DNA of 64,000 nucleotides from Pyrinomonadaceae bacterium (GTDB lineage: Bacteria; Acidobacteriota; Blastocatellia; Pyrinomonadales; Pyrinomonadaceae): the NCBI GenBank assembly GCA_028284415.1, contig JANQRU010000004.1:1550001-1614000 (forward strand), read 5' to 3'. Made by a program: the position numbers and the translations under genes. Below are positions 51,987 through 60,875 of this stretch, piece by piece (the first letter of the stretch is position 1; every line of letters begins with the position of its first letter). The notes below the pieces were generated by a model. The model did no database searches. It was not told the DNA's origin and saw only the letters and a list, made by a program, of their open reading frames with translations.

Positions 51987-52736
51987 TTATTTTTTGCTTT
52001 CCCGCCATTGTTTCCCACGAATGACTAATTCGTCAAGTTTTTTTTGCAATTCTTTTTGTTTCTGCTTTAGTTCTTCTTTGTTAGCATCAGCCGAGACAAA
52101 AATAGGCTCGGCAATAAACACTTTTGCTTTGGTAAAAGGTTTTGGAATTTGCAGTTTATCCCAACTGTTTACCGTCCAGAATTTTTGAGCTTCAATGAGG
52201 GTTGCGGCAATCGGCAGGCGTGTTCTTTTAGCCATGTGTATAACACCGCTTTGTACCTCATAGCGGGGACCTCTGGGACCATCTACGGTGAGTGCCATAC
52301 GAATTCCTTTTTGGGCTAGTTTGACCATTTTCTTCAAAGCCTGCGTGCCGCCTCTTGATGAAGAGCCACGAATCACACCATACCCGAATCTTTGAGCCGT
52401 GCGGGAAATGTATTCGCCGTCGAAACTCTGCGAAATCATTATTGCCGCATCAAACTTTCGCCAAAAATAAGTTGTTAAAAAAAGTCTGTTGTGCCAAAAG
52501 GCTAAACTTCCCGGAGCTTTCGTTTCAAAAGCTTTTTCGTAGGATTCATAACCCTCAACTTTTCCATTTTCCCATCCTTCAACCTCTTCAAAACGCACAG
52601 TTTTTCCGATTAGAGAAATCGTGAAATACAAAAAATAATCTACCAGATAGATTAAAAACCTCTGTCGCAAGGAATATTTTGACAAGGAGGCAAATTTATA
52701 TATTTCGATTTGATTTTCTGTGATATTATCCGCCAT
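51987..52736 (-). CDS. DUF374 lysophospholipid acyltransferase family protein
   Basis: 249 residues. Core motifs of the DUF374/LPLAT group: LAFWHNRLFLTTYF (about 79-92), RFGYGVIRGSSSRGGTQALKKM and MALTVDGPRGPRYEVQSGVIHMAKRTRLPI. The group acylates lipid A or lysophospholipid precursors at the inner membrane; one hydrophobic segment near residues 28-46 could anchor it. It stands alone on the minus strand, divergent from the receiver-RsbW hybrid. Confidence 0.88.
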   Translation of the reverse strand: MADNITENQIEIYKFASLSKYSLRQRFLIYLVDYFLYFTISLIGKTVRFEEVEGWENGKVEGYESYEKAFETKAPGSLAFWHNRLFLTTYFWRKFDAAIMISQSFDGEYISRTAQRFGYGVIRGSSSRGGTQALKKMVKLAQKGIRMALTVDGPRGPRYEVQSGVIHMAKRTRLPIAATLIEAQKFWTVNSWDKLQIPKPFTKAKVFIAEPIFVSADANKEELKQKQKELQKKLDELVIRGKQWRESKK

Positions 52737-52862
52737 TGATAGAAAGTTGTGTGTATTATGGGTTATTATTTATGCAACAAAAAACTTTATTTTATCGTAA
52801 GGAGTTTTGCAAAATAAGATTTTAGGAAGCACACCAACGGCAAATAGGGACAAAACCAACAG

Positions 52863-53669
52863 ATGGAAAGAAAATTTTTAATCGTTGACGATTATGATGA
52901 TTTAAGAACGGCTTTAGCTGAAGAATTCACCCGAAACGGCAATGTTATCGAAACTACAGACAACCGTGATGATGGTTTAAGACTGATGGAAGAAGATGGC
53001 TTTGACGTAATCATTACCGATTTGGATGGAGATGAATTAATAGCCGAACGAGAAGAAATTGCCGTTGATTCTCAAGAGTGTTTCCCCGAAGAAGTCGAAG
53101 AAAAACGCAGTCACGTAAAAGCTTTCAAGATATGTATTCCTAACTATAAAAACGGCAAATTTTCTGACGAAGAAGTAAAAGAATGTGTTGAAACAATCCT
53201 AAAATATAAATCTCAATACATAGACCGCACACAAAGAATCGAAAACCGTCACGAAAAGATCGAATTTGAAATTCCAAGCGTTCTAAATTTAATGCACAGC
53301 GTTTTGGATTACCTTGTTAAAAGGGTTGAAAAATTGGGTATTGTAAACCCCGAAAAATCTAATCTTTTTGTCGCCCTCGACGAAGCCTTTGTCAATGCCG
53401 TCAAACACGGCAATAAATTCGACGCAACTAAAAACGTCCGTGTTGTTGCTAGTGTTACTCCCAAAGAAGCCCGTTTTACCATCGAAGATGAAGGAGAAGG
53501 CTTTGACGTTTCCGCTATCCCCGATCCGACCGATCTTGAAAACCTTTTCAAAACCAGCGGCAGAGGGGTAATGTTTATGTACAACATAATGGATGAGGTC
53601 GTTTACAACGAAAAAGGGAACCGCATCACGATGGTCAAAAAATGCGATAATGAACCTCAAAGTCAATAA
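52863..53669 (+). CDS. Receiver-like domain fused to RsbW-type anti-sigma kinase domain
   Basis: 268 residues. The N-terminus is a receiver with acidic pair D9/D10 and probable phosphoacceptor D53 (VIITDLDGD), but the second half of the receiver fold is shortened and its Lys motif is not evident. Residues about 135-260 form an HATPase_c_2 domain: DEAFVNAVKHGNKFD, EGEGFDVSAIPDPTD and GRGVMFMYNIMDEVV. It is a close paralog of the kinase at 17219-17632. A phosphorelay could thus gate a partner-switching module. The stop overlaps the next gene start (TAATG). Confidence 0.86.
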   Translation: MERKFLIVDDYDDLRTALAEEFTRNGNVIETTDNRDDGLRLMEEDGFDVIITDLDGDELIAEREEIAVDSQECFPEEVEEKRSHVKAFKICIPNYKNGKFSDEEVKECVETILKYKSQYIDRTQRIENRHEKIEFEIPSVLNLMHSVLDYLVKRVEKLGIVNPEKSNLFVALDEAFVNAVKHGNKFDATKNVRVVASVTPKEARFTIEDEGEGFDVSAIPDPTDLENLFKTSGRGVMFMYNIMDEVVYNEKGNRITMVKKCDNEPQSQ

Positions 53670-54346
53670 TGAACTCACTCAAAATAATTTCATTAATTGT
53701 CTTAATTTTTATTTTCTCGATCTTCTACAGCTGTTCAAGTAACTCAACCGAAATTAAGAAAGAAAAATACTTTTTAATCAGTAAATTTAAATTAGATTCT
53801 GATATTAAGTTTGTTGGCGTTCAGAATGCCGCTTTTGGACACACTTATACATATCCAGATAATTTTGAAAAAATTAATTTAACGAAAGGTAAAGAAAGAC
53901 TTGAAGCATATGATTTAGGAAGAATAAAGTTTGTTTCAAAAGATAAAAAAGTAATCCTAAAGCATTGGATTTATGACGACGAATATAAAATTACTTCAGA
54001 AAGTTCTCTTGAAAAAAAGATTGATGCGGTAAAGAATTACTATAAATCTTTGCTAAAAGGAAAAGATTATCATTTCAAAGATGCAAAAATTGTAGAAAGT
54101 GGATTTACTTTCGACACATATCCTAAGAATAAGATTCGCAGAAAAAATGAAATATGGATTATTGCCGAGAAGGGCGAAAAAGTAATAATTTGGAAAAGTA
54201 TATTTTTAGAAACACCACCTGTTAGTGATTACAAATTTGTGAATATGACTTTTGAGTACGAAAAATCAGCAGAGTCTTATTACAACCCAATTGGAATAAG
54301 ACTTGCTAACGATTTTTCAGATTATTTTATGAATAATTTCTTTTAA
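53669..54346 (+). CDS. Putative lipoprotein of unknown function
   Basis: 225 residues. The N-terminal hydrophobic stretch ends in FYSCSSNS, consistent with a lipobox and lipidated Cys22. The rest is Lys-rich and contains no motif I recognise (KYFLISKFKLDSDIKF, AKIVESGFTFDTYPKNK). It overlaps the receiver-RsbW gene by one base, so the two are translated together. It meets the peroxiredoxin-like gene end to end on the other strand. Confidence 0.7.
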   Translation: MNSLKIISLIVLIFIFSIFYSCSSNSTEIKKEKYFLISKFKLDSDIKFVGVQNAAFGHTYTYPDNFEKINLTKGKERLEAYDLGRIKFVSKDKKVILKHWIYDDEYKITSESSLEKKIDAVKNYYKSLLKGKDYHFKDAKIVESGFTFDTYPKNKIRRKNEIWIIAEKGEKVIIWKSIFLETPPVSDYKFVNMTFEYEKSAESYYNPIGIRLANDFSDYFMNNFF

Positions 54347-54931
54347 TTACTCACTTTTCTCTGATTTCTTAAACTTATCAATCTTCGTTCTTAAAGTTTC
54401 TATTGACGGACGATTTCGATAATCCTTGCTTACATTTGCCCAGAGAATTTTTCTGTTTTTGTCCAAAATATAAATAGCGGTTTGTGGGATTCCTTCGAAA
54501 CCTCTACCTACATATCTTGTGTCAAAGAGCCCGTAATCATTGATTGTTTTGTTGTCTGGATCGGACAAAAGTAAATAATTTGTTTTGCCTTTTCCATCCT
54601 TTTCGATTCTTTTGATAAGTTGGTTGCTTTTATCCGTATCATCAACACTAATCGCAAACAGAGCAATATCTTCATCTTCCTTAATCAATCCACGTAAATC
54701 GGCTAACTGCCGAACGCAGTAAGGTCACCAGTAACCGCGATAAAAAACTAAAACAGTGATTTGCTCAATCTTTGAAAGCGTGATTTGCTCATCTTTATTG
54801 CTGGATAATGTGAAGTCAGGAGCAATCGCCCCAACCTGTAAAGGCTCAGTTTTGCTTTTAGCTTTCTGTGCAAAAACACCAATATTCAAAGCAAAAATCA
54901 AACTGAGAAACAAAAGAATTCTCAAAATCAT
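54347..54931 (-). CDS. Peroxiredoxin-like selenoprotein (in-frame UGA = Sec) of the AhpC/TSA fold
   Basis: 194 residues if UGA at 54725-54727 is read as selenocysteine (residue 69). The upstream part has signal peptide MILRILLFLSLIFALNIGVF preceded by GGAGA, then QVGAIAPDFTL and VLVFYRGYW. Then come UGA, PYC and VRQLADLRGLI; the downstream part continues in the same frame with ALFAISVDD, RGFEGIPQTAIYILD and ends normally. Relatives have Cys at this site (WCPYC), so UGA replaces the first Cys of the CxxC. A bSECIS-like hairpin follows. An alternative start at 54982 adds 17 residues. It would reduce peroxides or disulfides in the periplasm. The only other reading is a recent nonsense mutation. 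Confidence 0.82.
54690..54719 (-). promoter_or_regulatory. Bacterial SECIS-like hairpin
   Basis: In the RNA, UCGGC and GCCGA pair perfectly (54713-54709 with 54703-54699) around the loop AGUUA, which has G at its second position. The loop starts 16 nt after the UGA. Six further pairs (some G-U) extend the stem after a three-U bulge. These features agree with the known bSECIS rules. Confidence 0.7.
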
Positions 54932-55126
54932 TAATTGTATTCTCCGAAATAAAAAGAATCTAACTTTATCAAAAATGTTCAATAATCTAAATTTTATTCC
55001 CTACTAAGTTATAAAACCTTCCTTTTATGACATTACTGAAAAAAGATATACTTAAAGTTAAGATCGAAATGTAAGTTTGATTAGAGTAAACTTTAGAAAT
55101 CTAGAAAAGGAAGCGAGGTGAAGTAG

Positions 55127-55573
55127 ATGTATTGCTCAGAATGTGGAAAGGAGGTCTTGGAAAAGCAAACTTTTTGTCGTAACTGTGGAAACAGTTTGGT
55201 GAAATTGGAAAGAAGTTCAATGAACCTTTGGCAGAAAACCGGGATTTTCAGTTTGGTTGGCTCTGCGGCATTCATTGCCTTTTCGTTTTTGACAATAGCT
55301 ATCTTGATTTTGGGTATTCCTCTTAATCACATCTTTGCTTTATTTTTCATTTTGGGAGTAATTCTGGTGGGAAAATTGGGAGTTTCAGCATTTGAGAAAC
55401 GCGAACTCAAAAAGCAACTCACCAAATTTCAACAAGAACAAATTTCCGGAACCCCGCCGAAACAATTAGAAGAGAAGAACTCCTTCCAAAAAATTTGGAG
55501 CGTAATTGACAATACTACTTCCAAATTACCTCATTTGGTAAAAAAAGAAACGTCGGGTGAACTAAAATTTTAG
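55127..55573 (+). CDS. Zinc-ribbon membrane protein
   Basis: 148 residues. The N-terminal CSECG...CRNCG (Cys3/6 and 17/20) is a DUF/zinc-ribbon_2 module; two membrane segments follow (about 38-62 and 66-84), then a helical, charged tail. Proteins of this layout are common and of unknown function. The nadE start follows immediately after its stop (55574), so they are probably cotranscribed. Confidence 0.8.
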   Translation: MYCSECGKEVLEKQTFCRNCGNSLVKLERSSMNLWQKTGIFSLVGSAAFIAFSFLTIAILILGIPLNHIFALFFILGVILVGKLGVSAFEKRELKKQLTKFQQEQISGTPPKQLEEKNSFQKIWSVIDNTTSKLPHLVKKETSGELKF

Positions 55574-57238
55574 ATGAAAGTAACAATTGGACAGATCAAC
55601 ACAACGAATGGCGACATTGAAGGGAATGTCGCTAAAATTTTGGATGGAATTGAAAAAGCTAAGACTGATGGCTCGGATTTAGTTGTTTTTCCTGAACTAG
55701 CAATTCACGGCTATACTTCGCAGGATTGGTTTCAAGACCACGACATTATCCGCGATTGCGAAGAACCGCTTGAAAGAATTATTCCCGCAACCAAAGGAAT
55801 TACAGCGATTGTCGGTACGATTCGCCAAAATGATGACAATGACGGACGTAGACTTTTTAATGCGGCGGCATTAATTCATGATGGTGAATTACTTGGATTT
55901 GCGGATAAAACTCTCTTGCCCGAATACGATGTTTTTGATGATCCTCGTTACTTTGAACCTTCCGAAAAACGAAATCTTTTTGAAATAAACGGCAGGAAAA
56001 TCGGCATCGCTGTCTGCGAAGATTTTTGGAATGACAAAACCTTTTGGGAAGACAGGCTTTACGACGTTGATCCGACTGATGAACTAATCGAAATGGGAGC
56101 AGATTTGATTGTTTCGGTTAACGCTTCGCCATTTAACAAAGGCAAAATCAAATTGCGTTGCGATATGGTCGCTCATCGTGCGAGAACGGAAAAAATTCCG
56201 ATAGTTTTTGTAAATCTCGTTGGCGGAAACGATGGAATAATTTTTGATGGGGCTTCACTTATCGCCGATGAAGAAGGCGATATAATCCTGCAAGCAAAGG
56301 CTTTTGAAGAGTTTGTTGAAACTGTCGAGTTAGACGTTCGCAAACCCGATTCACGTGGAATTACAGGAAATGAAATCGAAACGATTCGCCGTGCGTTGAT
56401 TTTGGGAATTCGTGATTACGCCCACAAAAACCGCTTTCAAAAAGCCGTTATCGCTTTAAGCGGCGGAATTGATTCAACGCTCGTTGCAACGCTCGCCGTC
56501 GAAGCATTAGGAGCTGAAAACGTCCTGTGCGTTATGATGCCTTCACCGTTTTCTTCGGAAGGAAGTATTACGCATTCGGAGCAACTCGTTGAAAATCTTG
56601 GGTGCGAATCCCGAATTGAGCCGATTTCCGAAGCGTTTGAAGTTCTGCTCAAACAGCTAGAATTTCAAAAGCCAAAAAAAGGTGGTGAAAATTTAGCGGC
56701 AGAAAATATGCAGTCTCGCTTACGTGGTTTGATAATTATGGCAATTTCCAACGCCGAAGGTCGCCTCGTTTTATCAACTGGAAACAAATCCGAACTCGCT
56801 GTCGGTTACTGCACACTTTACGGCGACACGAATGGCGGTCTCGCAGTCATCGGTGATGTCCTCAAAACCGAAGCCTACGCAATTGCCCGTCGTATCAATG
56901 ATTCCGCAGGCAAAGAAATCATCCCCGAAGTAATCATCGATAAAGCTCCATCCGCCGAACTCGCACCCGACCAACTTGATTCCGATTCACTCCCACCGTA
57001 TTCAGCAATGGATCCAATCCTAAAACTCTATTTTGAAAACAAACTCTCGCCAAAAGAAATCATTGACGAAGGCTACGATGAAGAGTTGGTTTACACGCTT
57101 CTAAATAAAGTCGAATCTTCGGCAAATGAATTCAAACGCCGCCAACTTCCGCCGACTTTAATTGTTTCCAAAAATGCTATAGGCATCGGACGCAGAAGAC
57201 CGATAACGCATAAATACAGGAGAACAAAGAATACCTAA
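55574..57238 (+). CDS. nadE: Glutamine-dependent NAD+ synthetase
   Basis: Last step of NAD synthesis: amidation of nicotinate adenine dinucleotide using ammonia from glutamine. 554 residues. The N-terminal nitrilase-type amidase has the catalytic triad Glu (FPELAIHGY, about 46), Lys (ADKTLLPEYDVFDD, about 115) and Cys (AVCEDFW, about 151). The C-terminal synthetase has the PP-loop ALSGGIDSTLVATLAVEALG and STGNKSELAVGYCTLYGD. It pairs functionally with nadB at 24436. It directly follows the zinc-ribbon gene. Confidence 0.97.
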   Translation: MKVTIGQINTTNGDIEGNVAKILDGIEKAKTDGSDLVVFPELAIHGYTSQDWFQDHDIIRDCEEPLERIIPATKGITAIVGTIRQNDDNDGRRLFNAAALIHDGELLGFADKTLLPEYDVFDDPRYFEPSEKRNLFEINGRKIGIAVCEDFWNDKTFWEDRLYDVDPTDELIEMGADLIVSVNASPFNKGKIKLRCDMVAHRARTEKIPIVFVNLVGGNDGIIFDGASLIADEEGDIILQAKAFEEFVETVELDVRKPDSRGITGNEIETIRRALILGIRDYAHKNRFQKAVIALSGGIDSTLVATLAVEALGAENVLCVMMPSPFSSEGSITHSEQLVENLGCESRIEPISEAFEVLLKQLEFQKPKKGGENLAAENMQSRLRGLIIMAISNAEGRLVLSTGNKSELAVGYCTLYGDTNGGLAVIGDVLKTEAYAIARRINDSAGKEIIPEVIIDKAPSAELAPDQLDSDSLPPYSAMDPILKLYFENKLSPKEIIDEGYDEELVYTLLNKVESSANEFKRRQLPPTLIVSKNAIGIGRRRPITHKYRRTKNT

Positions 57239-57281
57239 CAATTAACTAAAGACTAGAATTTTAAATTATTTCGACCAACAT

Positions 57282-58232
57282 TCAAGAACAGGTTTTCGTG
57301 AATGTACTGTTGAAATATGGCACCAGCGGATTAAAGTCATTTCCTTTTTGAATATCAAAGCCCTTGATGTCATAGCGGCTGTTATTAGTTATTTTCAAAC
57401 GCCATTTCGGTTGTCCCCGGCGACGACTGGAGCTGTCCGAACGGAGGCGGTCACCATTAGTTCTGATGCTGAATTTCGGGCTTTTTCTGGGAGCATGGAA
57501 TGAATAAAAGTAGCCCGAACGAACAGCCCGACCGCTCCGATCAAGGAGTTCGATCTTGAGTTTGTTGTATGTCGGAAAAGTGGTCGTGGCATGCCATTTG
57601 GCTTTAAGCTTGAAAAAACCTTGCCCCGAAGGTCCGTTCCACTTCAGAGTGACCGTTTTCGAGGTTCCTTTTCTTATATCAATTGGTCCTGATGATAACT
57701 TGACGTTATCCGTCGCCGATCTGCACATTCTTTCCACGAACGTGCTTCGGAAGAATGGAATTACTGGACTAAAATCCGAACCTTTTTCAATGTCGAACCC
57801 CCTTGCTGCATAACCACTGTTATTTGTAACCCGCAATTTCCACAGACCACTATTACCAACTTCTCGCTCTAAGATATTAATCTGAAGTGAACATCTCGGA
57901 GCTTTTCGGGACCATTGGATGGAATAACACTGCGTTGTACTGCGAGTCGTATTTCCATACTTTATTTGGACTTTCAGTTTGTTTGAGACGGGAAGCGGAC
58001 TGCCAGAATGCCATTTCAGTTGTAGTTTGAGAGTGCCGAATTTTCCTCTCGGAACACCTTTGATTTTGCGTTCGAGGGTGCGACCTTTGCCGATAGTTGC
58101 CGGTGTGCCTTGCATATTGAGATTATAAGTTTTGGACGAAGCAACACCGACAAAGATACCGAGAATCATCGTCATTACTAAAGTACTAGTCTTTGCATCA
58201 ATTAAAAATCGGTTCGGATTTTGATTTATCAT
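57282..58232 (-). CDS. Exported protein made of two related repeats, unknown function
   Basis: 316 residues with a hydrophobic N-terminal signal (about 15-33). Two ~125-residue halves match each other: LKWHSGSPLPVSNKLKVQIKYG versus AKWHATTTFPTYNKLKIELLD, then WKLRVTNNSGYAARGFDIEKGSDFSP versus WRLKITNNSRYDIKGFDIQKGNDFNP. The pattern is beta-rich, like tandem pre-peptidase or adhesion-type sandwiches. A good AAGGAGAG ribosome-binding site precedes it. I do not know the family. Confidence 0.75.
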   Translation of the reverse strand: MINQNPNRFLIDAKTSTLVMTMILGIFVGVASSKTYNLNMQGTPATIGKGRTLERKIKGVPRGKFGTLKLQLKWHSGSPLPVSNKLKVQIKYGNTTRSTTQCYSIQWSRKAPRCSLQINILEREVGNSGLWKLRVTNNSGYAARGFDIEKGSDFSPVIPFFRSTFVERMCRSATDNVKLSSGPIDIRKGTSKTVTLKWNGPSGQGFFKLKAKWHATTTFPTYNKLKIELLDRSGRAVRSGYFYSFHAPRKSPKFSIRTNGDRLRSDSSSRRRGQPKWRLKITNNSRYDIKGFDIQKGNDFNPLVPYFNSTFTKTCS

Positions 58233-58539
58233 TCGTTCTCTCCTTTTAAATGTATTTCAAGGTAGTTAATTTCGCCTTTCACTTTTAACTGAAGAGAAAA
58301 TCAAAAATATGTCGGTTTTTTTTCGGAGCGTCGGCAAAAACTCTGTTTTTCGTCTAAACCATTATGTTATGTGGTTAAAATGGGGCAGAATTTGCTCCCA
58401 ATTCGCAGGAAAAAACTGCTACAATTTCAACAGGGGAAAAACGACAATATCTTTCAGTCAAAGACTTACTTATTGATATCTTTTTGTGTAGTTTATGAAA
58501 ATTGATTTAAATGTTTTCTTATTGAAGTTTAATCATTCT
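58233..58539. other. Intergenic region with no gene found
   Basis: AT-rich region between two minus-strand genes. It holds the ribosome-binding site of the repeat protein and presumably its promoter. I see no convincing ORF, RNA gene or terminator. Confidence 0.6.
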
Positions 58540-59490
58540 TTATTTGTTATTTCTTTGAACTTTCAATTTCGGAGATTTTAATTCGCGTAAGATTTTCCAA
58601 GCTATTGTTGCCGAGCCATCTGTTTCAACATCAATTATCCGAAAAGTAACAATAATATCCCGACGTTTATCGAAATCCAGTTCGTTGTAAACAACTTTGG
58701 CTTCTGATCGGCGGTATTTTCCGCGGTAGGCGATGGAACGCATTGCGAAAGTTTGGTTTTTGGAAATTAAAATTCCGCGTCCGTAGATGAAACCGTTTTT
58801 TTGCACACCGCCTGCGAAACGTCTGGCGGCTTCTAGGGCTTGTTTGGAGTTTTTAACGGGTTTATATTTTTGTAGAAAATTGAGTTCGGGCGTGTTTAAA
58901 TTGACGTTTTCGATTGGGACATCTCCGAGAACTACAAAGATCGCTCCATTAAGGATACTGCGAGTGCTTAGGCTGTTTTTGACTAATGTTATGTCTGCAA
59001 GTCTTCGGATTCGATAAGTTTTAAGACGAAATGAATATGAAGAACCTGCTCCGGGAAAATTGTATTTTGTGCAATTCGGTGAGACGTTAATGACTTTAGC
59101 TCCGCTTTCGCAGCCTTGGTCGGGGATTAGCTTTATGAGTCCTGTATTTTCTTTTTTCAAAAAGTCCGCATATTTTTTCAAGTGTTGCTCATCAGGTTTT
59201 AGAATTTTTGTTTCGGATTTATCGGGTTTGCGATAGAGCGAAGTCATTTTCTTTCGCCATTCGGGGCTGTAGCGAGGCGATTTGGCATAAGCTCCTTGAC
59301 CATAAAGATTAGCGTAAGCCTGATTTTGGAGTCTTTCGTGTTCACGTTCGAGCCGTCTTGTTTGCTCAATTCCACTTTCGGCTCTGCCACGAAAAGGTGT
59401 CGGAGTTGGCTCAGGTGGAGATTCCTGTCCAAACGCAAAAATAACAGTCGCTATCAGAATTATCCCACTACACAAAATTCCTTTTAACAT
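58540..59490 (-). CDS. Exported protein of unknown function
   Basis: 316 residues. A signal peptide MLKGILCSGIILIATVIFAFG is followed by a Pro/Thr-rich stretch (ESPPEPTPTPFRG), a helical charged part and then a mixed alpha/beta domain (TRSILNGAIFVVLGDVPIENVNLN, YGRGILISKNQTFAMRSIAYRGKYRRSEAKV). No motif I recognise. The Cys pair at about 126/139 could form a disulfide (GCESGAK..SPNCTKY). It lies between two intergenic stretches on the minus strand, likely transcribed alone. Confidence 0.7.
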   Translation of the reverse strand: MLKGILCSGIILIATVIFAFGQESPPEPTPTPFRGRAESGIEQTRRLEREHERLQNQAYANLYGQGAYAKSPRYSPEWRKKMTSLYRKPDKSETKILKPDEQHLKKYADFLKKENTGLIKLIPDQGCESGAKVINVSPNCTKYNFPGAGSSYSFRLKTYRIRRLADITLVKNSLSTRSILNGAIFVVLGDVPIENVNLNTPELNFLQKYKPVKNSKQALEAARRFAGGVQKNGFIYGRGILISKNQTFAMRSIAYRGKYRRSEAKVVYNELDFDKRRDIIVTFRIIDVETDGSATIAWKILRELKSPKLKVQRNNK

Positions 59491-59899
59491 AGCCGCACCT
59501 TTTTATGTGATAGCAAATACTATACAGCATTTTAAATTTAAGGGAATATTTTTAGTGAAAAATTGGTAGGGTAAATAAAGATGGACTGAGTTTAATAAAG
59601 AAGAAATTTAGCAGTTTAGTATCAGTAGCTAAAAAGTGATTGGTGGTAAGTGTCAGTAGCCCGACCGTGAGGGAGTGGCTTTGGCTATCAAGTTAAGAGA
59701 TTAGACCAAATATTCAGATGTTAATCTTGGAAGCCCTTCCTCACGGTCGGGCTACTGACACGATTTGTTATTACATTTCACCTAGCGATTCTCGTTAGGC
59801 TATAACGCGTATCGCCGTTGGCGACAGATAACACAAAGCATCATTTCAAACATGTGTAAATATTAATGCTAACTTTCGGGCTGCTGACATTTACTAAAT
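59491..59899. other. Intergenic region with a long inverted repeat
   Basis: Apart from the inverted repeat at 59650-59761 and presumed promoter of the gene at 58540-59490, I find no ORF or RNA gene in this 409-bp gap. Confidence 0.6.
59650..59761. repeat. 23-bp perfect inverted repeat (REP-like)
   Basis: Arms 59650-59672 and 59739-59761 are exactly complementary (gtgtcagtagcccgaccgtg at the left). They enclose 66 bp, whose ends pair further. GC content of the arms is far above the surroundings, which suggests a mobile or repetitive palindromic element. Confidence 0.85.
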
Positions 59900-60856
59900 T
59901 TAAAATGGTCTTCTTGGTGGTCTGCGTCCTCTTGGTGGTCGTCCAAAACGTCCGCCTGGTGGTTGTTTTTGAAAACTTTTATCGGGTGTTCCTTTATGGC
60001 AGCGGGGGATAAATGGGAAAGTATCGGTTAGGAAATAATGATATATTCCGTTTGGATATTCGGGGGTAGTCCCAAGTCTTCCGTTACATTCGTCCAGATC
60101 ACCCGATCCTTTGACGTACTCAAAATCCTGCAAATAAGTTCCATCAAACTTTCCGCCGGGACCGCTGGGGCGTTTTCCATCTTTTAATTTGTAGCTTGAA
60201 GCTAATTTTTTAATTTCGCTTTTGGCATCGTTTGGATTTGCGTAACCATATTGCGAATAAATCGGGAATCCATCAGCGGCATAGCCAACCAATATCATTT
60301 TTTTGCCAATATCATTCTCTGACAATTTTTTGACCAAACCATTTGGAATTCCGTGGTAATGATACGCTCCCGTCGGTTGGACGTGGGCATTATTTTTGTC
60401 TATGCCAAGATTTATTTTTCCCGTCAGTGCTTCATTGTTCCAACCCGAACGCCGATCATTATTCCATGCTTCAGCCGTTCCGGGGTCGAAAGGAATTCCG
60501 TTTATCGCAACTCCAAAAAGCGGTGGCGGCATTGGTGGTCTGCCTCCGCGTCTTCGATCACGATTTTCATCAAATTGGTTTGACGTATTAGACGAAATTT
60601 TAGGATTTAGCGGAACTTTGAATTTGTAATCTTGCGGGCGGATTCGGTTTGGGTTTCCCCGATTTGGAAATCTGCCCGTGCTGTGATTTGCGATTCCATT
60701 TGATTTTATATGGCGAAACCCATCTTTTTCATAAATTTCAACCTTTGATTTTTGGCTTTCTGCCTGCACGGTTGAATTTTGTTGATTGTATATCGAAATA
60801 GCGATAATCAGCACTAAAATTCCTATGTTTATGAAGGTTAATGTAGCTTTAGACAT
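59900..60856 (-). CDS. YHYH-domain exported protein
   Basis: 318 residues from the ATG at 60856 (GGAG ahead; an earlier Met would overlap the HupE gene). A signal/anchor segment covers about 6-24, then a low-complexity Arg/Pro/Gly part (RDRRRGGRPPMPPPL) and the YHYH domain containing GAYHYHGIPNGLV, MILVGYAADGFPIYSQYG and DECNGRLGTTPEYPNGIYHYFLTDTFPFIPRCHKG. YHYH domains have His-rich, metal-site-like motifs but no settled function. It follows the HupE/UreJ-type gene on the same strand; such pairs recur in bacteria, suggesting joint action. Confidence 0.85.
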   Translation of the reverse strand: MSKATLTFINIGILVLIIAISIYNQQNSTVQAESQKSKVEIYEKDGFRHIKSNGIANHSTGRFPNRGNPNRIRPQDYKFKVPLNPKISSNTSNQFDENRDRRRGGRPPMPPPLFGVAINGIPFDPGTAEAWNNDRRSGWNNEALTGKINLGIDKNNAHVQPTGAYHYHGIPNGLVKKLSENDIGKKMILVGYAADGFPIYSQYGYANPNDAKSEIKKLASSYKLKDGKRPSGPGGKFDGTYLQDFEYVKGSGDLDECNGRLGTTPEYPNGIYHYFLTDTFPFIPRCHKGTPDKSFQKQPPGGRFGRPPRGRRPPRRPF

Positions 60857-60875
60857 AATTTTATGACTCCGTAAT

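Noticed and set aside
54347-54982. Broken peroxiredoxin pseudogene
   Set aside because: Both halves are in one frame with no other damage, the UGA sits exactly at the conserved Cys and a bSECIS-like hairpin follows.
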